Numbered from the stretch's first letter, positions 8,828-19,113 are shown. The stretch is DNA of 63,013 nucleotides from Yoonia sp. (GCF_014859355.1 NZ_JACUUJ010000016.1:1-63013); one strand, 5' to 3'. Program-made: numbers and translations. The notes: generated by a model from the sequence alone, not told the origin.

Positions 8828-10537
8828 ATGACGCAGGACCTTGCACCGATCCCCGAACTGTTTGTTTCCTATGACAGTGCCCAAAAGCTGAAAGTGTCAG
8901 CCGGGGATCTGGTCAGCCACGACCTGACGCCGCGCCAGATTTGTGACCTTGAACTGCTCATGAACGGCGGGTTCAGCCCGCTCAAGGGGTTTCTGAGCGA
9001 GGCTGATTATAACGGTGTCGTTGAAAACATGCGCCTTGCCGATGGCGCGCTGTGGCCCATGCCCATCACGCTGGATGTGTCTGAATCTTTTGCCGAAAAG
9101 GTGCAGCCAGGGCAGGATATTGCCCTGCGTGACCAAGAAGGTGTGATCCTTGCCACGATGACCGTCACCGATAAATGGGTGCCCAAAAAGGCGCACGAGG
9201 CTGAAAAGGTGTTCGGCGCAGACGATAGCGCGCATCCGGCGGTGAATTACCTGCATAATACGGCCGGTAAAGTCTATCTGGGTGGGCCGGTGACGGGTAT
9301 CCAGCAGCCGGTGCATTACGATTTCCGTGCGCGGCGCGATACGCCGAACGAATTGCGCAGCCTGTTTCGCAAACTGGGATGGCGCAAGGTTGTGGCCTTT
9401 CAAACCCGCAACCCGCTGCACCGCGCGCATCAGGAACTGACATTCCGTGCCGCCCGCGAGGCGCAGGCGAACCTGCTGATTCACCCCGTCGTCGGCATGA
9501 CCAAGCCCGGCGATATCGACCATTTCACCCGCGTGCGCTGTTACGAGGCGGTGCTGGATCAATACCCATCATCGACCACCACGATGAGCCTGCTGAACCT
9601 TGCCATGCGCATGGCCGGCCCGCGCGAGGCGGTATGGCACGGCCTGATCCGCAAGAACCACGGCTGCACCCATTTCATCGTCGGCCGCGACCACGCGGGC
9701 CCCGGCAAAAATTCCGCCGGTCAGGATTTCTATGGCCCCTATGACGCGCAGGATCTGTTCCGCGCCCATCAGGATGAAATGGGCATCGAAATGGTTGATT
9801 TCAAACAGATGGTCTATGTGCAGGACCGTGCGCAATATGAACCGGCGGATGAAATCCACGACAAGGATAAAGTGACGATTCTTGACATCTCGGGCACTGA
9901 ATTGCGCCGCCGTCTGGCCGAAGGTCTGGATATTCCCGAATGGTTTTCCTTTCCGCAAGTGGTTGAAGAGTTGCGCAAAAGTCGCCCACCCCGCGCCAGC
10001 CAAGGCTTTACCGTATTCTTCACAGGCTTTTCGGGGTCAGGCAAATCGACCATCGCCAACGCGCTGATGGTCAAGCTGATGGAAATGGGTGGCCGTCCCG
10101 TGACCTTGCTGGATGGCGATATCGTGCGCAAGAACCTGTCATCCGAACTGGGCTTTTCCAAGGAACACCGCGACCTGAACATTCGCCGCATCGGCTATGT
10201 CGCGTCGGAAATCACCAAGAACGGCGGTATCGCGATCTGTGCACCCATCGCGCCCTATGCCACGACCCGGCGCGCGGTGCGCGAAGACATCGAACAATTC
10301 GGTGCGTTCCTAGAGGTGCATGTCGCCACGTCGATCGAAGAATGCGAACGGCGCGACCGCAAGGGGCTGTATAAATTGGCCCGTGAAGGCAAGATCAAGG
10401 AATTTACAGGTATTTCAGATCCTTACGACGTTCCGGAAAAGCCAGAATTGCGGCTGAACACCGAAAATGTCGCGGTCGATACCTGCGCCCATCAGGTCAT
10501 TCTGAAACTGGAAAGCATGGGGTTGATCCGGGCTTGA
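8828..10537 (+). CDS. sat-cysC: bifunctional sulfate adenylyltransferase / adenylylsulfate kinase
   Basis: A 569-residue fusion that activates sulfate in two steps: ATP + sulfate to APS, then APS + ATP to PAPS. Residues 1 to about 390 are a Sat-type (not CysDN-type) ATP sulfurylase, with a PUA-like N-terminal part (MNGGFSPLKGFLSEADY), the nucleotide-binding QTRNPLHRAH near 192-201 and GRDHAG. From about residue 394 an APS kinase domain follows with the P-loop GFSGSGKS (about 399-406), the DGDIVRKNLS motif and a CysC-type lid (REGKIKEFTGISDPYDVPE). ATG 8828 is chosen over an in-frame ATG at 8786. It stands alone; no cysDN or reductase genes are nearby. Confidence 0.95.
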   Translation: MTQDLAPIPELFVSYDSAQKLKVSAGDLVSHDLTPRQICDLELLMNGGFSPLKGFLSEADYNGVVENMRLADGALWPMPITLDVSESFAEKVQPGQDIALRDQEGVILATMTVTDKWVPKKAHEAEKVFGADDSAHPAVNYLHNTAGKVYLGGPVTGIQQPVHYDFRARRDTPNELRSLFRKLGWRKVVAFQTRNPLHRAHQELTFRAAREAQANLLIHPVVGMTKPGDIDHFTRVRCYEAVLDQYPSSTTTMSLLNLAMRMAGPREAVWHGLIRKNHGCTHFIVGRDHAGPGKNSAGQDFYGPYDAQDLFRAHQDEMGIEMVDFKQMVYVQDRAQYEPADEIHDKDKVTILDISGTELRRRLAEGLDIPEWFSFPQVVEELRKSRPPRASQGFTVFFTGFSGSGKSTIANALMVKLMEMGGRPVTLLDGDIVRKNLSSELGFSKEHRDLNIRRIGYVASEITKNGGIAICAPIAPYATTRRAVREDIEQFGAFLEVHVATSIEECERRDRKGLYKLAREGKIKEFTGISDPYDVPEKPELRLNTENVAVDTCAHQVILKLESMGLIRA

Positions 10538-10586
10538 TCCGGTGCGCTGGCAGCAATGGCCCGCCGACGCGGGCCGCTTATCTTGG

Positions 10587-10811
10587 TTAATGGACTGTGA
10601 CCGGCTGCATGTCGTTTTCGCGCGCAAGATGAAACGCTAGTTTTCGGTTGGCGACCAGCGCCAATTGTTCGCCTTCGATATTATGCACAGCGAACAGCGT
10701 TTTCAGATCGCCGACCTGTTCTTGCATGTCGTCCGGCAGATCGGCAACGGCAACCGGTTTCACATAGACGATACTGCGATCCAGATCTTTAAGATCAAAT
10801 TTTGCGTTCAT
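10587..10811 (-). CDS. DUF1150 family protein
   Basis: A 74-residue soluble protein of the DUF1150 family, found almost only in alphaproteobacteria and usually directly behind an hsp20 gene, as here (3 bases after the hsp20 stop). The visible family core is IVYVKPVAVADLP and LFAVHNIEGEQLALVANRKLAFHLARENDMQPVTVH in two parts; the latter resembles a small beta-alpha unit. The molecular role is unknown. Cotranscription with the small heat-shock chaperone from the heat-shock-type promoter upstream of hsp20 suggests a role in proteostasis under stress. Confidence 0.9.
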   Translation of the reverse strand: MNAKFDLKDLDRSIVYVKPVAVADLPDDMQEQVGDLKTLFAVHNIEGEQLALVANRKLAFHLARENDMQPVTVH

Positions 10812-10814
10812 GGC

Positions 10815-11228
10815 TTACCCTTTTTTTATCTTGATTGTCTGCACGATCGTGTCTTGCACGGCGCGTGTCAGATCAACGTGCAACAATCCGTTTTCCATCA
10901 CCGCTTCACCAACTTCCACCCCGTCAGCCAACACGAATGACCGTTGAAACTGCCGTGCGGCGATGCCGCGGTGCAGGAAAATCCGGCCTTCGCTGTCGTC
11001 AGCCTGACGCCCGCGAATGACCAGCGAATTATCCTCGACCGTGATGGCCAGGTCACTTTGTGAAAAACCGGCCACGGCCAGCGTTATCCGATAGGCGTTT
11101 TCAGACGTCTGTTCGATATTATACGGCGGATAGCCATCATTCCCGCTTTTCGCGGTGCGTTCGACCAGCCTTTCCAGCTGTTCAAAGCCCAGAAGGAACG
11201 GATGCGTCCCCAAAGCAAGTTTCGTCAT
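10815..11228 (-). CDS. Hsp20/alpha-crystallin family small heat-shock protein
   Basis: A 137-residue IbpA-class small heat-shock protein, an ATP-independent holdase. It has a short N-terminal arm (LALGTHPFLLGFEQLERLVE), the alpha-crystallin domain from about residue 36 (YPPYNIEQTSENAYRITLAVAG) to 128, and the conserved GLLHVDLTR block. The C-terminal tail ends TIKIKKG, where an I-x-I-like pair fits the usual oligomer anchor. It is first in a two-gene unit with DUF1150. An RpoH-type promoter is visible upstream at 11295-11323. No obvious ROSE-type RNA thermometer was made out in the short leader. Confidence 0.95.
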   Translation of the reverse strand: MTKLALGTHPFLLGFEQLERLVERTAKSGNDGYPPYNIEQTSENAYRITLAVAGFSQSDLAITVEDNSLVIRGRQADDSEGRIFLHRGIAARQFQRSFVLADGVEVGEAVMENGLLHVDLTRAVQDTIVQTIKIKKG

Positions 11229-11294
11229 CAGACATGCCCTTTTTCTTAAGCGACTGCCAGTGCGGCCCCGATTGCGGCGACCGTCCTGTCAAAG

Positions 11295-11323
11295 ATATGG
11301 GGGGGCGGGGGGCCTTGATCAAG
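11295..11323 (-). promoter_or_regulatory. RpoH (sigma32)-type promoter of hsp20
   Basis: On the minus strand CTTGAT (11323-11318) is followed by exactly 17 bases and CCATAT (11300-11295). This matches the alphaproteobacterial heat-shock sigma pattern (CTTGAA/T, 17-18 bases, CCATNT), and the C-rich spacer end is also usual. Transcription would start about 60 bases before the hsp20 ATG. Confidence 0.7.
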
Positions 11324-11416
11324 AGTAAGTATTAGGAAGTTGCCCACTTACCGGTATACAGTGCATTAGTAACATCCTTTGAAACGGGTTGGCGTATCGT
11401 GAATAAATGGGAATCA

Positions 11417-11617
11417 ATGGAAGAAACCGACGTGTTGCGCGTCGAACTGGAGGTTCTCAAACGGCAACACCGCGATCTGGATGAAGCTATCGACGCGCTG
11501 CACGCGCGCGGATCGGCGGACATGCTGACGCTCAAGCGGCTCAAGAAACAGAAACTCGCTCTAAAGGATCAGATTTTCCGTCTGGAAGACCGGATTTTCC
11601 CCGATATCATCGCGTGA
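11417..11617 (+). CDS. YdcH/DUF465 family small coiled-coil protein
   Basis: A 66-residue, highly charged helical protein of the YdcH (DUF465) family. The pattern LEVLKRQHRDLDEAIDAL, then a short turn with MLTLKRLKKQKLALKDQIFRLED, makes two helices likely to pair as a hairpin or coiled coil. ATG 11417 has GGGA before it; an in-frame GTG at 11399 is possible but less likely. Function is unknown across the family. Its place just ahead of purE-purK is common in Rhodobacteraceae, but the 67-base gap leaves open whether it shares their promoter. Confidence 0.85.
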   Translation: MEETDVLRVELEVLKRQHRDLDEAIDALHARGSADMLTLKRLKKQKLALKDQIFRLEDRIFPDIIA

Positions 11618-11684
11618 TCGCCCGTTGCAGACTTGTTGCGCTTGGCTATAGTGCGGCTTCAATTTGTTGCGGGACGACACCCTT

Positions 11685-12173
11685 ATGACCCAGCCTTTGG
11701 TCGGCATTATCATGGGCAGCCAGTCAGACTGGCCTACCATGCGCGAAGCGTCTGAAATTCTTGATCAGCTTGGCATCCCCTACGAGGCGAAAATCGTCTC
11801 GGCGCATCGCACGCCTGACCGGCTGTGGGACTATGGCAAGCAGGCCGTGGGCCGGGGATTGCAGGTGATTATTGCAGGCGCTGGCGGGGCCGCGCATTTG
11901 CCGGGCATGATGGCATCGAAAACGCGCGTGCCTGTGATTGGTGTGCCTGTGCAGACCAAGGCGCTGTCGGGCGTTGACAGTCTTTATTCCATCGTACAAA
12001 TGCCGCGCGGATTTCCGGTCGCGACCATGGCGATCGGGGCGGCGGGGGCGGCCAATGCCGGGCTGATGGCAGCGGGAATTCTAGCCCTGCAAGATGCAGA
12101 ACTGGCCGCACGGCTGGATGCATGGCGTCACGACCTGTCTGCCGCAATACCGGAAGAACCGCACGATGACTGA
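11685..12173 (+). CDS. purE: N5-carboxyaminoimidazole ribonucleotide mutase
   Basis: A 162-residue class I PurE, which converts N5-CAIR to CAIR in de novo purine synthesis. The family signatures [13 protein letters not shown] (phosphate-binding loop), [13 protein letters not shown] with the catalytic His, and [12 protein letters not shown] are all intact. It overlaps purK by 8 bases, which fits translational coupling of the two steps. The ATG at 11685 gives the normal N terminus. Confidence 0.97.
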   Translation: MTQPLVGIIMGSQSDWPTMREASEILDQLGIPYEAKIVSAHRTPDRLWDYGKQAVGRGLQVIIAGAGGAAHLPGMMASKTRVPVIGVPVQTKALSGVDSLYSIVQMPRGFPVATMAIGAAGAANAGLMAAGILALQDAELAARLDAWRHDLSAAIPEEPHDD

Positions 12174-13236
12174 TCCATTGCACGTCGGGGCAACCATCGG
12201 TATTTTGGGCGGTGGCCAATTGGGGCGCATGCTGTCGGTTGCCGCATCCCGGTTGGGGCTCAGAACGCATATCTTTGAACCCGGTGCAAACCCGCCAGCC
12301 GCTGATGTGGCGCATCGGGTGACAACCGCCAGCTATGATGACGCCGCCGCGCTGACCGCCTTTGGCCGGTCGGTTGATGTGATCACCTATGAATTTGAAA
12401 ACATCCCGACCAGCGCGCTGGACCTGCTCGAGGCACTGGCGCCGATCCATCCGGGTCGGCAGGCGCTGGCCACCAGTCAGGACAGGTTGACAGAAAAAAC
12501 ATTTTTGCAACGCTTGGGCCTGCAAACCGCGCCCTTTGCGGATATTGCCGCGATGGCTGACCTGACAGCGGCGATTGCCCGTATCGGGACACCTGCCATT
12601 CTGAAAACCCGGCGCATGGGTTATGACGGCAAAGGGCAGGCACGGATCATGGGGCCGGATGATGCTGCTGCGGCGCTGGCCGATATAGAGGGCGCGCCGG
12701 CGATCCTTGAAGGGTTCATTGATTTCAGCCACGAAGTCTCGGTGATTGGCGCGCGCGCCACTGACGGTTCGGTGGCCTGTTACGATCCTGGCGAAAACCT
12801 GCATGAAGCCGGTATTTTGCGCACAACCACCGTGCCTGCACGGCTAACACCGGCCCTGCGGACCGATGCTGTGCTGATCGCAGCGAAAATCCTGAATGCG
12901 CTGGATTATGTCGGTGTGATGGGGGTCGAGCTTTTCGTCACACCGCAGGGCCTGATCGTGAACGAATTTGCGCCCCGCGTTCATAATTCCGGCCATTGGA
13001 CGCAGAATGGCTGTATCATCTGCCAGTTTGAACAGCATATCCGCGCCATCGCTGGCTGGCCATTGGGCGACGGGATGCGCCATGCGGATGTGGTGATGGA
13101 GAACCTGATCGGCGAAGATGTCAACCGGGTGCCAGACTTGGCAAAAACGGGTGCAGCCATTCATTTGTATGGTAAATCTGGTGTGAAACCGGGCCGCAAG
13201 ATGGGGCATGTCAATCGGATCGTGAAACGGGCGTAA
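12166..13236 (+). CDS. purK: 5-(carboxyamino)imidazole ribonucleotide synthase
   Basis: A 356-residue ATP-grasp enzyme that makes N5-CAIR from AIR, ATP and bicarbonate, feeding PurE. It shows the N-terminal Rossmann-like start [12 protein letters not shown], the ATP-grasp core ([13 protein letters not shown], and [13 protein letters not shown]) and the metal-binding [14 protein letters not shown] motif. Its start lies inside the end of purE (ATGACTGA overlap), so the two form a tight operon. The 137 bases after it, before the convergent lipase-like gene, hold no clear terminator. Confidence 0.97.
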   Translation: MTDPLHVGATIGILGGGQLGRMLSVAASRLGLRTHIFEPGANPPAADVAHRVTTASYDDAAALTAFGRSVDVITYEFENIPTSALDLLEALAPIHPGRQALATSQDRLTEKTFLQRLGLQTAPFADIAAMADLTAAIARIGTPAILKTRRMGYDGKGQARIMGPDDAAAALADIEGAPAILEGFIDFSHEVSVIGARATDGSVACYDPGENLHEAGILRTTTVPARLTPALRTDAVLIAAKILNALDYVGVMGVELFVTPQGLIVNEFAPRVHNSGHWTQNGCIICQFEQHIRAIAGWPLGDGMRHADVVMENLIGEDVNRVPDLAKTGAAIHLYGKSGVKPGRKMGHVNRIVKRA

Positions 13237-13373
13237 TGTGTTGGGGCAAAAGCGGTGTATGTTGCCGCGCCGATGTCCTGGTCTTGTTCTGCGTCCACGC
13301 TTTAATATTCCAGCCGCAGGCGCACGCCAGCCACAAGGTGCAAGGTTGAAAAAACCGCGCCGCCTTTGGCCGA

Positions 13374-14096
13374 TCAGTCATTGCCGAAAATCACATCGCC
13401 CAGACTAAGCGTTGGATCAAAACGACCGTCGCGCAAGAACGCAATGACTTCTGCCATCACCAGCGGGTTGTTCATCATGAATGTATGCGTGACGGGCAGC
13501 ATGATATGATCCTTCATGCCTTCCATCCGGGTCGAGGCGACAGAAACCTTGCCATCGTCAGGCCCGTCGATCAGGGCGGAATAAAAAGGGTTCAATGACC
13601 GTGTGCCCGCGATGATCCCAACCTCATATGCAGGCAGCCCCAGGGTTCTTGTGATGCTGTCTTCGTCCGTGCCAAGCTGCAAACCGGCGGGGCCGTTGAC
13701 CCATTGAAAAGGTTCGAAATCACCAAAAATGTCAACCAGTTCCGACCCGCGGTTGGGTGGCCCCAGCATCACCACGCGCCCCATATCCGCAGGGCGATTG
13801 TTCGTCAGCCACAAACGCGCAAGGATCCCGCCCATGGAATGCGTCACAAAATGCACCTTGGCCTTGCCGCAGGCGGCAACATCTTCGGGCAGATGTTCGT
13901 CAACCAAGGTTTGAATCGTGGCGCTGGTAGAGGGGTATCCACGGTTCACGACCTTATAGCCTTCGTTTTCAAGAGCGATCTGCATGGGGGCAAACGAAAC
14001 TTCGGTGCGGGCAAGCCCGTGCAGAAGGACCACACATTCCTGCGACATGGCTGTGGTCCCCCAAAGTGTGAAAAGAACGGCGAATATATGCTTCAT
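13374..14096 (-). CDS. secreted alpha/beta-hydrolase, lipase-like
   Basis: A 240-residue protein with a signal peptide ([19 protein letters not shown]) followed at once by the alpha/beta-hydrolase oxyanion strand [10 protein letters not shown]. The nucleophile elbow is THSMGG (G-x-S-x-G type: H-S-M-G-G), and a later His in LPVTHTFM and an Asp in the GPDDGKVSV region could complete the triad. It resembles bacterial PGAP1-like or triacylglycerol lipase-type esterases. It should be exported to the periplasm. The ribosome binding site before ATG 14096 is weak. The substrate cannot be told from the sequence. Confidence 0.85.
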   Translation of the reverse strand: MKHIFAVLFTLWGTTAMSQECVVLLHGLARTEVSFAPMQIALENEGYKVVNRGYPSTSATIQTLVDEHLPEDVAACGKAKVHFVTHSMGGILARLWLTNNRPADMGRVVMLGPPNRGSELVDIFGDFEPFQWVNGPAGLQLGTDEDSITRTLGLPAYEVGIIAGTRSLNPFYSALIDGPDDGKVSVASTRMEGMKDHIMLPVTHTFMMNNPLVMAEVIAFLRDGRFDPTLSLGDVIFGND

Positions 14097-14149
14097 GCTG
14101 CAAAAGTAACATGCCCGCCGTGCAACGAAAGCCCAGGGCGGTAAAAAAT

Positions 14150-14461
14150 TTAGCGGCCCGTTAGCAGTGACACGCCGATCCCCGTTAAAACAAATGCGCC
14201 GGCAATCAATAAACGTAACGTCAGTCGCTCGTGCAACAAAAGCATCCCTGCCGCGACTGAAATGACTGGCACGCTGACTTGCGCGAGGCCAGCGACTGTG
14301 CCGGGCAGCACCAGCGCCCACAGCATCGCGGCCCCCGCCGCGACACGGATGGCGGCAAATGTCATGGGATCCATCCCGTTATGGGCGTTTCCGATCCGGT
14401 TCAAAACTGAATTTGACGCAAAGGCGGACATCGTCAGTGCGATCAGCAAGAACGGTTTCAC
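14150..14461 (-). CDS. EamA/DMT transporter with large in-frame internal deletion (four-helix remnant)
   Basis: A 103-residue open frame that joins the two ends of an EamA permease. Residues 1-52 match the N terminus of a full-length EamA protein ([19 protein letters not shown], then [22 protein letters not shown]). From about residue 54 the sequence is the last two helices ([28 protein letters not shown], in two parts, and [16 protein letters not shown]). Full family members have ten helices and about 280-300 residues, so roughly six helices are missing. The frame is open and starts with GTG three bases after the GNAT stop. It may be a pseudogene or a small four-helix membrane protein resembling SMR transporters in size. 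Confidence 0.75.
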   Translation of the reverse strand: MKPFLLIALTMSAFASNSVLNRIGNAHNGMDPMTFAAIRVAAGAAMLWALVLPGTVAGLAQVSVPVISVAAGMLLLHERLTLRLLIAGAFVLTGIGVSLLTGR

Positions 14462-14464
14462 ACC

Positions 14465-14959
14465 TTAAAGCCCCTTGAATGCCGCTGGAAACACCAAGTC
14501 TACTGCCGGGGACTGCGTGCCCAGACCCGCAACCATCAGATGTTCGGGCGGGCAGGGTGATTGCGGCCATGCTTTATCCGCGACCGAGAAACCCGACTTG
14601 GCAAAAAAGGCAGGCTCACCCACAACCACGACGGGGGTGTTTGTCAGCCTTGCCCATTCGGTCAGCACCCCCATCATCCGCTTGCCGTATCCGCGCTGTT
14701 GCATCTCGGGATGGATGGCCACCGTTGCCAACGCCAGCCACCCCCGTGGCTGCACCATGTGCGACAGCGCATAATATCCCACGACGCGGCCCCTCATCGG
14801 CAGCACGGTTTCACCGGCAATACCGCGTGACTTGCGCAGTTTGTGAACCAAAAGCGACATGACCGGGCTGGGAAAGGCGCTGCGCAGCAAGGCGTCAACC
14901 GCATCTTCTTCGCCTGACTGCATGTCACGGGAAAATTCGGGTGTTTGCAGTGTGATCAT
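14465..14959 (-). CDS. GNAT family N-acetyltransferase
   Basis: A 164-residue acetyltransferase. The acetyl-CoA-binding motif A is visible as ALATVAIHPEMQQRGYGKRMM, with the Q-x-x-G-x-G/A pyrophosphate loop as QQRGYGK, followed by VVVVGEPAFFAKSGFSV, a typical YhbS-like second half. ATG 14959 is preferred over an upstream in-frame start. The deleted EamA gene follows after 3 bases, so they are one transcription unit. The acceptor substrate is unknown. Confidence 0.88.
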   Translation of the reverse strand: MITLQTPEFSRDMQSGEEDAVDALLRSAFPSPVMSLLVHKLRKSRGIAGETVLPMRGRVVGYYALSHMVQPRGWLALATVAIHPEMQQRGYGKRMMGVLTEWARLTNTPVVVVGEPAFFAKSGFSVADKAWPQSPCPPEHLMVAGLGTQSPAVDLVFPAAFKGL

Positions 14960-14993
14960 GCAGATGACGCTAGGCGCGCGGGAGGGGCAGCGC

Positions 14994-15027
14994 AATAAAA
15001 AAGGGCGACCCGGTTGGGACGCCCTTT
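14994..15027 (-). terminator. Rho-independent terminator of groESL
   Basis: On the minus strand an 8-bp stem AAAGGGCG / CGCCCTTT (15027-15020 with 15007-15000) closes a 12-base loop and is followed directly by a T-run (complement of 14994-14999). It stands about 95 bases after the groEL stop and also separates groESL from the GNAT gene. Confidence 0.8.
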
Positions 15028-15047
15028 ATTGTTTTGGGTGATGCCTT

Positions 15048-15087
15048 GCAGGTGGCAGGTATTTGCAAGCAAATACCTGCCACCTGC
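15048..15087. repeat. 40-bp perfect palindrome in the groEL 3' region
   Basis: Two 19-base arms, GCAGGTGGCAGGTATTTGC (15048-15066) and its exact reverse complement (15069-15087), are separated by only AA. It lies between the groEL stop (15122) and the groESL terminator, so it would form a very stable hairpin in the groESL transcript. A second small hairpin, TTGGGCC-TAC-GGCCCAA (15097-15113), sits next to it. It could be a mobile palindromic unit or an mRNA-stabilising structure. Confidence 0.85.
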
Positions 15088-15121
15088 GTGACGCGTTTGG
15101 GCCTACGGCCCAAGCCGCATC

Positions 15122-16783
<1,662 letters not shown>

Positions 16784-16821
16784 TTAGAAATATGATTGAA
16801 AGTTGCGCATAACCGCAGGGA

Positions 16822-17106
16822 TTACAGGATCCCCAGGATGTCGCTTTCTTTCATGATCAGCAGGTCTTCACCGTCGATCTTGACTTCTGTGCCGGACCAT
16901 TTGCCAAACAGCACTTTGTCGCCCGGCTTTACAGCCATTTCGATCAGCTCGCCGCTGTCCTTGCGGGCACCTTCGCCGACGCTGACGATTTCGCCTTCGG
17001 CGGGTTTTTCTTTGGCGCTGTCAGGAATGATCAGACCACCTTGTGTTTTTTCATCGCCTTCGATGCGACGGACCAATACGCGGTCGTGAAGTGGTTTAAA
17101 TGCCAT
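16822..17106 (-). CDS. groES: co-chaperonin GroES (10 kDa)
   Basis: A 94-residue GroES, the lid of the GroEL chamber. The N terminus [23 protein letters not shown] includes the start of the mobile loop that docks on GroEL (in two parts: [10 protein letters not shown] and [16 protein letters not shown]), and the core [15 protein letters not shown] and [19 protein letters not shown] is intact. It is first in the groESL operon. Upstream are a CIRCE element at 17140-17166 and a sigma70-type promoter at 17174-17202. Confidence 0.98.
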   Translation of the reverse strand: MAFKPLHDRVLVRRIEGDEKTQGGLIIPDSAKEKPAEGEIVSVGEGARKDSGELIEMAVKPGDKVLFGKWSGTEVKIDGEDLLIMKESDILGIL

Positions 17107-17139
17107 TTCAGAACTTCTCCAGTTCGTGTTTCCTTCATG

Positions 17140-17166
17140 TTAGCACTCAGTAAGGTCGAGTGATAA
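17140..17166 (-). promoter_or_regulatory. CIRCE element (HrcA operator) of groESL
   Basis: The sequence TTAGCACTC (17140-17148), nine bases, then GAGTGATAA (17158-17166) matches the CIRCE consensus TTAGCACTC-N9-GAGTGCTAA with one mismatch in the right arm. It lies 34 bases upstream of the groES start and just downstream of the promoter, so HrcA bound here would block initiation. The hrcA gene is not in this window. Confidence 0.93.
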
Positions 17167-17173
17167 CATTGCG

Positions 17174-17202
17174 TAGTTAGGCGCGCTGCGACCTTGTGTC
17201 AA
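17174..17202 (-). promoter_or_regulatory. sigma70-type promoter of groESL
   Basis: On the minus strand a consensus -35 hexamer TTGACA (17202-17197) is followed by exactly 17 bases and TAACTA (17079-like -10 hexamer at 17179-17174). The predicted start falls at the upstream edge of the CIRCE element. This is the vegetative promoter expected for a HrcA-repressed groESL operon. Confidence 0.7.
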
Positions 17203-17254
17203 CAGGTCCTGAAATCTGGATTTGAAAAAAAATGCATACTTGCCCGGGGTGGCT

Positions 17255-17689
17255 TTATTGTGCGGCCAGCGCTGCCAGGCAGCGTTTCAACGCCGCGCCT
17301 TCCTGCCGCGAAAACCCCGCCATCAGTTGCGCGTCAAAAGCCTGTGCCGCCTTATACAGATCATCAAACGCCGCCTGACCGTTCTTGGTCAGGTCCAGTT
17401 TGGCCTGACGCCGGTCCCTTGTCACAACATTGCGGGTCAGAAAACGCTTGGTTTCCAGCGCGGCGACCGCCCGGCTGATCTTGGTCTTGTGGACCCGCGC
17501 ACGTGCGCCAATGTCTTTCGCGGTCATGGGGCCATAGCGCCCCAGATGAAACAGCACCCGCCATTCGGTGCGCAACATTCCGTAGCGGTCCTTGTAATGG
17601 CGCTGGAAGCCCGCGCTGGCGGTTTCGGCTGCCTGCGCCAGCAAGTAGGGCAGAAACCCCTGCAAATCAAAGCTGTCGTCGTTATGCAT
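17255..17689 (-). CDS. MarR family transcriptional regulator, divergent from hmgA
   Basis: A 144-residue MarR-type winged-helix regulator. The DNA-binding core runs from about residue 42 (EWRVLFHLGRYGPMTAKDIG, then ARVHKTKISRAVAALE) to the wing LTRNVVTRDRRQAKLDLT near 90-100, flanked by dimerisation helices. It is divergent from the homogentisate genes with a 68-base shared region that contains a palindromic site, so it probably represses hmgA and itself until an aromatic intermediate binds. The ligand is inferred from context only. Confidence 0.9.
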   Translation of the reverse strand: MHNDDSFDLQGFLPYLLAQAAETASAGFQRHYKDRYGMLRTEWRVLFHLGRYGPMTAKDIGARARVHKTKISRAVAALETKRFLTRNVVTRDRRQAKLDLTKNGQAAFDDLYKAAQAFDAQLMAGFSRQEGAALKRCLAALAAQ

Positions 17690-17707
17690 TCGGCAAACTC
17701 CCCCTTG

Positions 17708-17727
17708 TTAGTTACAAAAACAACTAA
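17708..17727. promoter_or_regulatory. candidate MarR-type operator in the hmgA promoter region
   Basis: Inverted repeat TTAGTT (17708-17713) and AACTAA (17722-17727) with an 8-base centre, in the short region shared by the divergent MarR gene and hmgA. The 20-base AT-rich palindrome is of the size that MarR dimers bind, and a bound dimer would cover both promoters. Confidence 0.55.
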
Positions 17728-17757
17728 TACGTCCCGCAGATAGCGGAGGAACCTGTC

Positions 17758-19113
17758 ATGAACAAGCAGCCAAGCACCTTGCAAACGGCGCCGACACCTG
17801 TGGGCACTACACCTGGCTATATGCCCGGTTTTGGTAATGACTTCGAAACAGAGGCTCTGCCAAGTGCCCTGCCACAGGGCATGAATAGCCCGCAGAAATG
17901 CAATTATGGCCTTTATGGTGAACAACTGTCCGGCACGGCGTTCACCGCGCCCAGCCACCAGAACGAACGCACATGGTGTTATCGGATCCGCCCGTCGGTC
18001 AAGCATACCCACCGGTTTGCCAAAATTGATCTGCCTTACTGGAAATCGGCCCCCCATATCGACCCTGAAGTTATCAGCCTTGGCCAGTATCGCTGGGATC
18101 CGGTGCCGCATGCGGACCAGCCGCTGACGTGGTTGACGGGGATGCGCACGATGACCACAGCGGGCGATGTGAACACGCAGGTCGGCATGGCCGCGCATAT
18201 CTATCTGGTTACAACCAGCATGGTGAACAGCTATTTTTATTCCGCCGACAGCGAATTGCTGGTGGTCCCACAGGAAGGCCGGTTGCGGTTTTGCACCGAA
18301 ATGGGCGTGATTGATCTGGAACCACAGGAAATTGCCATTTTGCCGCGCGGTCTGGTTTACCGGGTCGAGGTGCTGGAGGGGCCGGCGCGCGGCTTTGTCT
18401 GTGAAAACTATGGTCAGAAGTTCGATCTGCCAGGGCGCGGGCCGATCGGGGCGAATTGCATGGCCAACCGGCGTGATTTCAAAACCCCCGTGGCCGCGTT
18501 CGAGGACCGCGCGGTGCCATCGACCGTCACGATCAAATGGGCGGGCCAGTTTCATGAAACCCGCATCGGCCACAGCCCGCTGGATGTGGTGGCATGGCAC
18601 GGGAATTACGCGCCCTGCAAATACGACCTGCGCAGCTATTGCCCGGTGGGGGCGGTCCTGTTCGACCATCCCGACCCGTCGATTTTTACCGTGCTCACCG
18701 CCCCTTCGGGCGTTGAAGGCACGGCCAATATCGACTTTGTGCTGTTCCGCGACCGCTGGATGGTGGCCGAAAACACGTTCCGCCCGCCATGGTATCATAA
18801 AAACGTCATGTCTGAACTGATGGGCAATATCCACGGGATTTACGACGCCAAGCCCAAGGGGTTTGTTCCCGGTGGCATGTCGCTGCACAATATGATGTTG
18901 CCCCATGGGCCGGACCGCGCCGCGTTTGAGGCAGCGTCAAACGCGGATCTGGGCCCCGAGAAACTGTCTGATACGATGTCTTTCATGTTCGAAACGCGCT
19001 TCCCGCAGCACCTGACCCGTTTTGCCGCGCAAGAGGCGCCCTTGCAGGACGATTACATCGATTGCTGGGCCGATCTGGACAAGAAATTTGATGGCACAGC
19101 GGAGGTAAAATGA
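17758..19113 (+). CDS. hmgA: homogentisate 1,2-dioxygenase
   Basis: A 451-residue non-haem iron dioxygenase that opens the ring of homogentisate to maleylacetoacetate, the central step of tyrosine and phenylalanine breakdown. The N-terminal [20 protein letters not shown], the [19 protein letters not shown] block ([20 protein letters not shown]) and the C-terminal iron-ligand region ([20 protein letters not shown], then [12 protein letters not shown]) are all conserved, giving His, Glu and His ligands. It overlaps the next gene by four bases (ATGA). A MarR regulator is divergent from it. Confidence 0.97.
   Translation: MNKQPSTLQTAPTPVGTTPGYMPGFGNDFETEALPSALPQGMNSPQKCNYGLYGEQLSGTAFTAPSHQNERTWCYRIRPSVKHTHRFAKIDLPYWKSAPHIDPEVISLGQYRWDPVPHADQPLTWLTGMRTMTTAGDVNTQVGMAAHIYLVTTSMVNSYFYSADSELLVVPQEGRLRFCTEMGVIDLEPQEIAILPRGLVYRVEVLEGPARGFVCENYGQKFDLPGRGPIGANCMANRRDFKTPVAAFEDRAVPSTVTIKWAGQFHETRIGHSPLDVVAWHGNYAPCKYDLRSYCPVGAVLFDHPDPSIFTVLTAPSGVEGTANIDFVLFRDRWMVAENTFRPPWYHKNVMSELMGNIHGIYDAKPKGFVPGGMSLHNMMLPHGPDRAAFEAASNADLGPEKLSDTMSFMFETRFPQHLTRFAAQEAPLQDDYIDCWADLDKKFDGTAEVK

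Noticed and set aside
10557..10574. Terminator between sat-cysC and DUF1150
   Set aside because: GGCCCG-N6-CGGGCC can pair, but the stem is short and no T-run follows on either strand.
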